A stretch of 43,026 nt of DNA, taken from NCBI GenBank assembly GCA_905203455.1, contig CAJKVX010000001.1:1-43026 (forward strand). The letters are read 5' to 3'. The notes under the pieces were generated by a model. That model did not search any database and was not told where the DNA came from. It was given only the letters and a program-made list of their open reading frames with translations. The DNA is from an uncultured Eubacteriales bacterium. GTDB taxonomy: Bacteria; Bacillota; Clostridia; Christensenellales; UBA1242. The translations under genes and the position numbers were made by a program. Shown here one piece after another: positions 7,490 to 13,952 of the stretch (positions are counted from its first letter, which is position 1; each line of letters opens with the position of its first letter).

Positions 7490-8335
7490 ATGTTCGGCAA
7501 AATTAGTGAAAAGGCAAGGCGTCAAGCGTATTTAAATGCTCTTGCACAAGAAAAGAATGAGGGTGAAACAAAAAAGCAAGCAACACCAAATGTTGCAAGT
7601 GAAAAAAAAGTTGAAGTTGTATATGAGCCTCGTGAAATTGTTTCAGGCAAAGAGGCTGTTATTTTGGCTGACAAAGAGTTGAAAATTTCTTCAGCCCAAA
7701 GTAAGGGAATAATTAAAAACAGAATTGCCGATATGAAATATTACAAAAACTGGCGAGCAAGAGTTGGTGAAGTTGAAAGGGCAAGCCTTGAAACAAAACC
7801 TGTAAGTTCGCAAGGTTTAAAAAACCCTGCCAGTAAGCCAGATTACAGTGAAATTGGGGTTGAAAGGTCACTTGATGGTGATGATGCAACAATTGTAAAC
7901 AGAGGAACTGAAAGCAAATCAACCAAGGGTTTGCTTGATGAACTTTATCCAAATGACACAAAGCAAGAAGATGAAGATGATTTTTCATTTTTAGATGACT
8001 TTTTTAACATAAACAAAGAAAAGTCAAAGGCTGAGCCAAGAAAAGTTGCCAGCGCTGATAATAAAAAAGTTGAAGAGAAAAAGCCAGAGCAGAAAAGTTT
8101 TATTAACAGAAATCTTATTACAAGAAGAACACAAAATCAGCAAAAGCAAGAAGACTATTCAATTTCAGATTTTGAAAATGAAAGCAATGAGGATTATGCT
8201 GAAATTGCACAAAGTGCCACAAAAGTTAATGTTAGCAAAGATGCGGATTTGGTAAAAAAACCTAAACAAAGAAAGAAAAAGAAGAAGTTTGACGCTGACA
8301 TTATTGGCACGACTGGATTTTTTACAATTAGGTAA
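7490..8335 (+). CDS. Charged, mostly disordered protein of unknown function
   Basis: This 281-residue product has no signal peptide or membrane helix. It starts with a short basic helix (MFGKISEKARRQAYLNALAQ) and is then dominated by Glu, Lys, Ser, Asn and Asp, including an acidic patch EDEDDFSFLDDFF near residue 160. It closes with a strongly basic run PKQRKKKKKFDA and a hydrophobic tail IIGTTGFFTIR. The acidic, basic and hydrophobic ends look like short interaction motifs joined by flexible linkers. GTGGGGA lies a few bases upstream of the ATG. The stop is 5 bases before the DUF1538 gene, so it is the first gene of that unit and may link the transporter to something else in the cell. Function not recognised. 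Confidence 0.8.
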   Translation: MFGKISEKARRQAYLNALAQEKNEGETKKQATPNVASEKKVEVVYEPREIVSGKEAVILADKELKISSAQSKGIIKNRIADMKYYKNWRARVGEVERASLETKPVSSQGLKNPASKPDYSEIGVERSLDGDDATIVNRGTESKSTKGLLDELYPNDTKQEDEDDFSFLDDFFNINKEKSKAEPRKVASADNKKVEEKKPEQKSFINRNLITRRTQNQQKQEDYSISDFENESNEDYAEIAQSATKVNVSKDADLVKKPKQRKKKKKFDADIIGTTGFFTIR

Positions 8336-8340
8336 GGCTT

Positions 8341-9897
8341 ATGAAATTTTTATTAAAACTTAGAGATGTAACACTTTCAATTTTGCCTGTGGTTGCAATT
8401 TGTTTGTTTATTCATTTTGCTTTTCACAGGTTTAGTGATGGTGTTATATTTTCTTTTTTAATTAGCACGGTTCTTATAATTGTTGGTGAAACCCTGTTTT
8501 TTTTAGGGGTTGACAATTCTATTATTCCCATGGGGGAAATTGTTGGGAACTCTTCAAATAAATCATCTAAGATTTTTGTGCTAATTTTGTTTGGGTTTAT
8601 TTTTGGGTTATTTGCAACCCTTGCTGAGCCAGATGTTTCAGTGCTTGCAGGGCAAGCAATTGGAATGGGGGTTGGGGTTTCGCGAATTGTTTTTATGTTT
8701 ATAATTGGTGCAGGGGTTGGCGTTGCCGTTGCCTTTGCGCTTATAAGAATTGTTGCAAGAATTCCGTTCAAAATTGTGCTTATTGTTATTCTTGCAATTA
8801 TTTTGATTTTTTGCTTTTTTGTTCCACATTCATTAATTGCTCTTGCTTTTGATGCAGGAGGTGCCACAACGGGAATTGTGACAAGTCCGTTTTTAATTGC
8901 AATTGCATCAGGTATATCTTTAAACAGAAGCAAAAACAGCACTGACAACTCTTTTGGGGTTATTGGAATTGCCTCTTTGGGGCCTGTGCTTGCACTTATG
9001 TTTTATTTTGCTTTGGCTCACATTAGTGGAGATGTTTCAAGCGTTTCAGGGCAAACTTCTGCCGATTTCTTTTCCCTTATGCTTGAAGAGTTGCAAGCCA
9101 CCAGTTTAAGCGTTTTGCCGCTTGTTTTCTTCTTTTTTATTTATGAACTTATCTTTGTTAAACTGCCTAAAAAGAAGGTGGGAGAAATTTTAATTGGGGC
9201 ATTATTCACCTTTGTTGGCTTGTTTTTGTTTTTGCTTGGGCTAGATTATGGCTTTATTTCAATGGGAAGAGAGTTAGGGGCATTTTTATCTGGAACCCCT
9301 AACTATGTTATAATTCTGTTTTGTGTTGTGCTTGGGTTTATAATCACATTCACCGAACCTGCCGTTCGCATTTTAGGTAAGCAGATTGAAGATGTTACAA
9401 GCGGGCACATAAAATCAAAGGTTGTTATAATTTCAATTGCGGTGTCAATGTGTTTTGCGCTTTTAATTAACGCGGTTAGAATTATATATAACATTGACTT
9501 TTTGTGGATAATTGGCATTGGTTATGGGCTTGCTGTTATTCTTATGATTTTCTGTGAGCCTTTGTTTGTTGGCATTGGGTTTGACTCTGGCGGTGTTGCA
9601 AGCGGACCAATTTCTGCGGCGTTTATTCTGCCACTTATGCTTGGGCTTGCAGATGGGGCAGAAGGCTTTGGAATTATTGCCCTTGTTGGGTTAATGCCGA
9701 TTATTGTGTTGCAGATTTTAGGAATAATTTATAAACTCAAACTTGTGGCTATTAGAAGAAGTGAAGAAAAACATGCACTTAGAATTGCCTATGGAATGGA
9801 TATGTTAAGCCAAACTGATAAACTTAGAAAAGAAGCAAATAAAATAAAAAAATTAAAACAAAAAAAGGTGGAAGAAAATGAAAGTGAAGAAAACTAA
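8341..9897 (+). CDS. DUF1538 family membrane protein (putative cation transporter/antiporter)
   Basis: Polytopic membrane protein of 518 residues made of two homologous halves. The first has LGVDNSIIPMGE near residue 56, ATLAEPDV and FDAGGATTG (Asp171). The second has LGLDYGFISMGRELG, TFTEPAVR and FDSGGVASGP (Asp415). The paired Glu-Pro and Asp-x-Gly-Gly motifs in hydrophobic surroundings suit an ion pathway. The C terminus is a charged cytoplasmic tail rich in Lys and Glu. The family is DUF1538; from memory, a two-gene version called UmpAB has been reported as a sodium/proton-type antiporter, which fits but was not checked. Two PII-like proteins are encoded directly downstream, the first overlapping this gene by 20 bases, suggesting that they gate or sense for the transporter. 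Confidence 0.88.
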   Translation: MKFLLKLRDVTLSILPVVAICLFIHFAFHRFSDGVIFSFLISTVLIIVGETLFFLGVDNSIIPMGEIVGNSSNKSSKIFVLILFGFIFGLFATLAEPDVSVLAGQAIGMGVGVSRIVFMFIIGAGVGVAVAFALIRIVARIPFKIVLIVILAIILIFCFFVPHSLIALAFDAGGATTGIVTSPFLIAIASGISLNRSKNSTDNSFGVIGIASLGPVLALMFYFALAHISGDVSSVSGQTSADFFSLMLEELQATSLSVLPLVFFFFIYELIFVKLPKKKVGEILIGALFTFVGLFLFLLGLDYGFISMGRELGAFLSGTPNYVIILFCVVLGFIITFTEPAVRILGKQIEDVTSGHIKSKVVIISIAVSMCFALLINAVRIIYNIDFLWIIGIGYGLAVILMIFCEPLFVGIGFDSGGVASGPISAAFILPLMLGLADGAEGFGIIALVGLMPIIVLQILGIIYKLKLVAIRRSEEKHALRIAYGMDMLSQTDKLRKEANKIKKLKQKKVEENESEEN

Positions 9898-10246
9898 AAA
9901 AATACTTCCTGATAAATTCAAATTAAAAGAAATAAATGACCTTAAAATGTGTGTGTTTATTGCAAAAAAAGAGTTTGAAGAAACTATGATTTATGACATT
10001 GAGTGCCTTGGCGGAAGAGTTTTAAGCGTTGTTCCTGCAAATGGAATTAGCCACACAAGTATGTTTGAGGTTATAAAATCTGTAAGCACACCTTGCATTG
10101 TTGTTTTTGCTGTTTGCAGGAATGAAGATGTTAGCGATGTTATTAGCCACATAAGTTTAAAATATGAACTTTTTATGCCAGGAAGCGGAAGGGCATTTGC
10201 CATTGATGTTGATGGATATTTAGGGGCTAAGGCGTTGTTTTTATAA
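9878..10246 (+). CDS. PII-like signalling protein, first copy
   Basis: Small cytoplasmic protein of 122 residues with a PII-like (GlnB-fold) strand/helix order: LKMCVFIA strand, helix, LGGRVLSVVPANG, CIVVFAV strand, a helix, and the closing strand pattern GSGRAFAIDVDGYLGA. The classic PII T-loop tyrosine and the exact nucleotide-binding motifs are not present, so this is PII-like and not true GlnB. GGTGGAAG lies upstream inside the DUF1538 gene and the reading frames overlap by 20 bases, implying coupled translation. It is partnered with the second PII-like gene 11 bases downstream; the two could form mixed trimers, which is inference. Confidence 0.75.
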   Translation: MKVKKTKKILPDKFKLKEINDLKMCVFIAKKEFEETMIYDIECLGGRVLSVVPANGISHTSMFEVIKSVSTPCIVVFAVCRNEDVSDVISHISLKYELFMPGSGRAFAIDVDGYLGAKALFL

Positions 10247-10257
10247 GGGGAGAAGAT

Positions 10258-10617
10258 ATGGAATTGTTTGATGAAATTTTTGATAAAGACGATTATAAAT
10301 TGGTTGTTGCCGTTGTTGCAAGGGGATATTCAGGTGAGGTTATAAACATGGCAAAAGCAGCAGGGGCAAAAGGTGCTGTTGTGCTTTCAGGAATTGGGTC
10401 AGGTGAAAGCAAGAAGACCTTTTTTGGCTTTTCAGTAAGCCCTGAAAATGAAGTTGTTATGATTGTTACAAAAACTGAAATTGTTATAGAGGTTATTGAA
10501 AACATTTATAAGGCTGTGGACTTTAAAAGCAGAGCAAGAGGGCTTGTGTTTGCTTTGCCAATTGACCATGTAACTGGAATGAGCCATATTAAAATTGAAG
10601 AAGAAAGTGAAGAATAA
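10258..10617 (+). CDS. PII-like signalling protein, second copy
   Basis: GlnB-fold protein of 119 residues, the clearer of the two. YKLVVAVVARGYSGEVINMAK is the first strand and helix, AGAKGAVVLSGIG resembles the PII segment before the T-loop, EVVMIVTK is the third strand, and ARGLVFALPIDHVTGM is the typical PII C-terminal nucleotide-facing strand. AGGGGAGA precedes the ATG. The family binds adenine nucleotides or other small ligands and controls a partner membrane protein; here DUF1538 is the obvious partner. It differs strongly from the first copy, so the pair is an old duplication or a functional heteromer. It is the last gene of the unit; no clear terminator hairpin follows. Confidence 0.83.
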   Translation: MELFDEIFDKDDYKLVVAVVARGYSGEVINMAKAAGAKGAVVLSGIGSGESKKTFFGFSVSPENEVVMIVTKTEIVIEVIENIYKAVDFKSRARGLVFALPIDHVTGMSHIKIEEESEE

Positions 10618-10724
10618 AAGTCACCATAAGTAAACAACGGACCTAACAAAGAATTTTGTAAAAGAGTTCTTTAAAGGGTTAAATAAAGAATAATTGTAAA
10701 AGGGCTTTATAAAGTAAAGAGGCT
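10618..10724. repeat. Short convergent intergenic region with degenerate repeats
   Basis: Lies between the second PII-like gene and murG, which face each other. It contains related blocks GTAAAAGAGTTCTTTAAAG, GTAAAAGGGCTTTATAAAG and AGAGGCTTTATAATG, with the small palindromes CTTTAAAG and CTTTATAAAG. No standard hairpin plus T-run terminator is seen on either strand. Confidence 0.35.
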
Positions 10725-11789
10725 TTATAATGAATATTTATAAATTTGTTCTAAAACTTGTTTGGTTCCATTTTTAAAACCGCTGTTTTTTAAGTGTTTA
10801 ATTAAATTTGCTTTTTCATTGTTTGTTGTGTTTATCATTTCAACAAGGGTTGTTGGTGAAAGGTTTTCTTGGTAAAGCACATTTGCAAAGTGGTTATCTT
10901 TAAAATAATTGGCGTTTTCAACTTGGTCGCCCCTTGAAGTGCCTTTTGGAAGGGGAATTAACAGCATTGGTTTTAAGGCATGGGCAAGTTCAAAAATTGT
11001 GTTGCTTCCAGCACGGCTTACAACAATGTCTGCAATGTCAATAAGTTCGGGCATATTTGAAGCAAATTCAATTTGGGTGTAATTTTTTAAGTTAAGGTTA
11101 TTGTTTTTGTTGCCTTTGCCTGTGATATGAATAACATAATAATTTTTGGTAAGAGTGTTTATTGCTGAGAAAACTGCCTTGTTGATTGCAACACTTCCAA
11201 GACTTCCGCCTGTTACAAGCAAAACTTTAAGGTTAGGCAAAATGCCCAATCTTTTTTTGGTTTGATTAATGGCGTCAAGGTTTTTTGCTTGACTTATAAG
11301 TGGTGTTCCTGTAAAAACCCCGTTATTTGATTTTAAGTGAGATGTTTTTTCAAAAGTGGTGCAAACACATTTGGCATATTTTGAGCAGATTTTATTTGCA
11401 AGCCCCATTGAAAGGTCACTTTCGTGGCAAACAACAGGAATTTTAAGGCTTTTGGCTGCAAGAACCACGGGAACAGAAACAAAACCACCTTTGCTGAAAA
11501 TAATATTGGGTTTTGTGGTTTTTAGATATTTTTTTGCTTGGTGTTTTGCCTTAATTAATTTAACAGGCAAAAGAAGGTTAACTAAAATTTTGCCCCTTAC
11601 AAATTTAACAGCATCTATTCCATAAAAGTCAAGGTTGGCTTTGTTTTTGACAATTTCTTTTTCAACTCCGTTTTTTGAACCAATGTATACAATTTTTGAA
11701 TAGTTTTGCTTTAAAGAATCAAGCAAGGCAAAGTGGGGCATAACATGCCCAGCAGTTCCGCCACCAGTTAAAACAATGCAGTTTTTCAT
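10725..11789 (-). CDS. murG: UDP-N-acetylglucosamine--N-acetylmuramyl-(pentapeptide) pyrophosphoryl-undecaprenol N-acetylglucosamine transferase
   Basis: GT28 family glycosyltransferase that adds GlcNAc to lipid I to give lipid II at the inner face of the membrane. The N-terminal glycine-rich loop TGGGTAGHVMP (residues 8-18) is the hallmark. FSKGGFVSVPVVLAA and VCHESDLSMGLANK follow. The C-terminal domain has LLVTGGSLGSVAINKAV and the UDP-GlcNAc site SRAGSNTIFELAHALKPMLLIPLP with DQVENANYF. At 354 residues the length is standard. AAAGGAGAAA on the minus strand is a good ribosome binding site. It stands alone, away from the murF/ddl pair, divergent from the topoisomerase genes and convergent with the PII-like unit. 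Confidence 0.96.
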   Translation of the reverse strand: MKNCIVLTGGGTAGHVMPHFALLDSLKQNYSKIVYIGSKNGVEKEIVKNKANLDFYGIDAVKFVRGKILVNLLLPVKLIKAKHQAKKYLKTTKPNIIFSKGGFVSVPVVLAAKSLKIPVVCHESDLSMGLANKICSKYAKCVCTTFEKTSHLKSNNGVFTGTPLISQAKNLDAINQTKKRLGILPNLKVLLVTGGSLGSVAINKAVFSAINTLTKNYYVIHITGKGNKNNNLNLKNYTQIEFASNMPELIDIADIVVSRAGSNTIFELAHALKPMLLIPLPKGTSRGDQVENANYFKDNHFANVLYQENLSPTTLVEMINTTNNEKANLIKHLKNSGFKNGTKQVLEQIYKYSL

Positions 11790-11821
11790 AAAGTTTCTCC
11801 TTTTTAAAACCTTTTTTTGTT

Positions 11822-11827
11822 ATTATA
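11822..11827 (-). promoter_or_regulatory. Probable -10 box of murG
   Basis: TATAAT on the minus strand about 33 bases upstream of the murG ATG. The -35 region is not convincing. Confidence 0.4.
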
Positions 11828-11911
11828 TGTTTAAATTTTGCAAATATAGATTTTGATGCAATTAAAAACAAATATAATTGCCGTAACTTAAAAATTACTC
11901 TTAACTTTTAT

Positions 11912-11940
11912 TTGCGCACAACTTTTATTTTTGCTATAAT
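11912..11940 (+). promoter_or_regulatory. Sigma-A-type promoter of the topoisomerase pair
   Basis: -35 TTGCGC (11912-11917), 17-base spacer, -10 TATAAT (11935-11940), about 30 bases before the ATG at 11971. Confidence 0.75.
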
Positions 11941-11970
11941 ATTCCTGATAAAAACAAAGGATAGGGTTTT

Positions 11971-13935
11971 ATGGCAGAACATAATAGTTATGACGCAAAA
12001 GACATTCAGGTTTTAGAAGGGCTTGATGCCGTTAGGTTAAGACCAGGAATGTATATTGGAACAACAGGACCCAAAGGATTGCACCACCTTATTTGGGAAC
12101 TTGTTGATAACGCAATTGATGAAGCGGCAAATGGATATTGTGACCGCATTATTGTCACGCTTAATAAAGATGGTTCAGCAAGCGTTGAAGACAACGGAAG
12201 AGGGGTGCCTGTTGACATTCATCCAACGCTTAAAATTAGTGCGGTTGAGGTTGTTTACACTAAACTTCATGCGGGTGGTAAGTTTAACAATGAAAACTAT
12301 GCTTATTCTGGTGGGCTTCATGGGGTTGGAGCATCGGTTGTTAATGCGTTAAGCAAGTGGCTTAAAGTTGAAGTTTGCAGGGGTGGCAAGAAATATTTTA
12401 TGGAGTTTCACACCGTTATAGACAAAAGCGGAAAAGTGCATGGTGGGGTGCCTGTTGAGCCATTAAAAGAAGTTGGCAAGGCCATTAAAAGTGGAACAAA
12501 AGTAACCTTTTTGCCTGATGATACAATTTTTGAAACGGTTGAGTTTGACCATGATGTTATTTCAAAAAGGTTAAAAGAACTTGCCTTTTTAAACAAGGGC
12601 ATTGAAATTATTTTAATTGATGACAGAGAAAATGCTAACGAACAAACACACTATTTGTCTTATAAATATGACGGGGGAATAAGTGATTTTGTTAAATATA
12701 TTAACGAATCTAAAAACTGCTTGTATGATAACCCGATTGTTATTGAAGGGGAAAAGAGCGGGGTGAAGGTTAGTGTTGCAATTGAGCATACTGATGGCTA
12801 CACTGACAATGTGTTTAGTTATGTAAACAACATTCCAACAACTGAGGGTGGAACCCATGAAACGGGGCTTAGAAGCGGGCTTACAAAGGTTTTAAATGAC
12901 CTTGCAAGAAAAAACGGCAACCTTAAAGAAAAGGACGCAAATTTAATTGCAGATGACTTTAAAGAAGGGCTTACTGCTGTTTTGCTTGTTAAAATGAAAA
13001 ATGTTCAGTTTGAGGGGCAAACAAAAACCAAACTTGGCAACCCTGAGGCAAAGAACGCCGTTGAAGCGGTTGTTATTGAGGGGTTAACAAATTATTTTAG
13101 TGGTAACAGAACTGGTAAAATTTTAAACACAATTATTGATAAGGCTTTGGGGGCAGCAAAGGTTAGAGAGGCTGCAAGAAAAGCCAAAGAGATAACAAGG
13201 CAAAAAAATGCACTTGATGGTGCAAGTTTGGTTGGTAAACTTGCTTCATGCACAGGAAGAAACGCAAGAAACAACGAGTTGTTTATTGTTGAGGGTAAAA
13301 GTGCAGGTGGAACGGCAAAACAGGCAAGAGACAGGTCTTTTCAAGCAATTTTGCCACTTAGGGGAAAGCCACTTAATGCTGAAAAGAAAAGAATTGACCA
13401 AGTTTTAATGAATGAGGAATTTAGAACAATTATCACTGCACTTGGGGCAGGAATTGGTGAAGATTTTAATCTTGATGATTTGAAGTATCACAAAGTTATT
13501 ATTCTTGCAGATGCTGACCAAGATGGTGCACACATTAGGGCAATTCTGCTTACATTTTTTTATAGATACATGAAAGAACTTATAACCGAAGGGCATGTTT
13601 ACATTGGAATGCCACCGCTTTACAAGGTTTATAAAAAAGATGTTGAAGAATATGTTTATTCAGACAATGAACTTAGTGATGCCATTGCACGAGTTGGCAA
13701 AGGTTACAGCATTCAAAGATACAAAGGGCTTGGTGAAATGAGCAATGACCAACTTTGGGACACAACCATGAACCCTAAGGTTAGGTCTTTGATTAGAGTT
13801 TCAATTGAAGATGCAGCCGAAGCAGAAAAAATGATAACAATTTTAATGGGCGATAACATTGAAGCAAGAAAACTTTACATTAGTGAAAATGCGGACTTTA
13901 ACAAAGAAGATAATTTTAAACCCACAGGCAAATAA
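11971..13935 (+). CDS. gyrB/parE: Type IIA DNA topoisomerase B subunit (GyrB/ParE family)
   Basis: ATPase subunit of a type IIA topoisomerase, 654 residues. The GHKL ATPase domain has ELVDNAIDEA, DNGRGVPV and GGLHGVGASVVNALS. The transducer has QTKTKLGNPEAK. The TOPRIM domain has VEGKSAGG (catalytic Glu441) and the metal-binding DADQDG (Asp514, 516, 518). The C-terminal block is QRYKGLGEM. The usual EGDSA reads EGKSA (Lys443). Details such as PLRGKPLNAEKK and ADQDGAHIRAILLTFF are what I remember from clostridial subunits annotated as topoisomerase IV B, so ParE is at least as likely as GyrB. AAAGGATAGGG precedes the ATG. It is followed 17 bases later by the A subunit, with which it forms an A2B2 enzyme. 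Confidence 0.93.
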   Translation: MAEHNSYDAKDIQVLEGLDAVRLRPGMYIGTTGPKGLHHLIWELVDNAIDEAANGYCDRIIVTLNKDGSASVEDNGRGVPVDIHPTLKISAVEVVYTKLHAGGKFNNENYAYSGGLHGVGASVVNALSKWLKVEVCRGGKKYFMEFHTVIDKSGKVHGGVPVEPLKEVGKAIKSGTKVTFLPDDTIFETVEFDHDVISKRLKELAFLNKGIEIILIDDRENANEQTHYLSYKYDGGISDFVKYINESKNCLYDNPIVIEGEKSGVKVSVAIEHTDGYTDNVFSYVNNIPTTEGGTHETGLRSGLTKVLNDLARKNGNLKEKDANLIADDFKEGLTAVLLVKMKNVQFEGQTKTKLGNPEAKNAVEAVVIEGLTNYFSGNRTGKILNTIIDKALGAAKVREAARKAKEITRQKNALDGASLVGKLASCTGRNARNNELFIVEGKSAGGTAKQARDRSFQAILPLRGKPLNAEKKRIDQVLMNEEFRTIITALGAGIGEDFNLDDLKYHKVIILADADQDGAHIRAILLTFFYRYMKELITEGHVYIGMPPLYKVYKKDVEEYVYSDNELSDAIARVGKGYSIQRYKGLGEMSNDQLWDTTMNPKVRSLIRVSIEDAAEAEKMITILMGDNIEARKLYISENADFNKEDNFKPTGK

Positions 13936-13952
13936 CCTAAGGAGAATTACAT

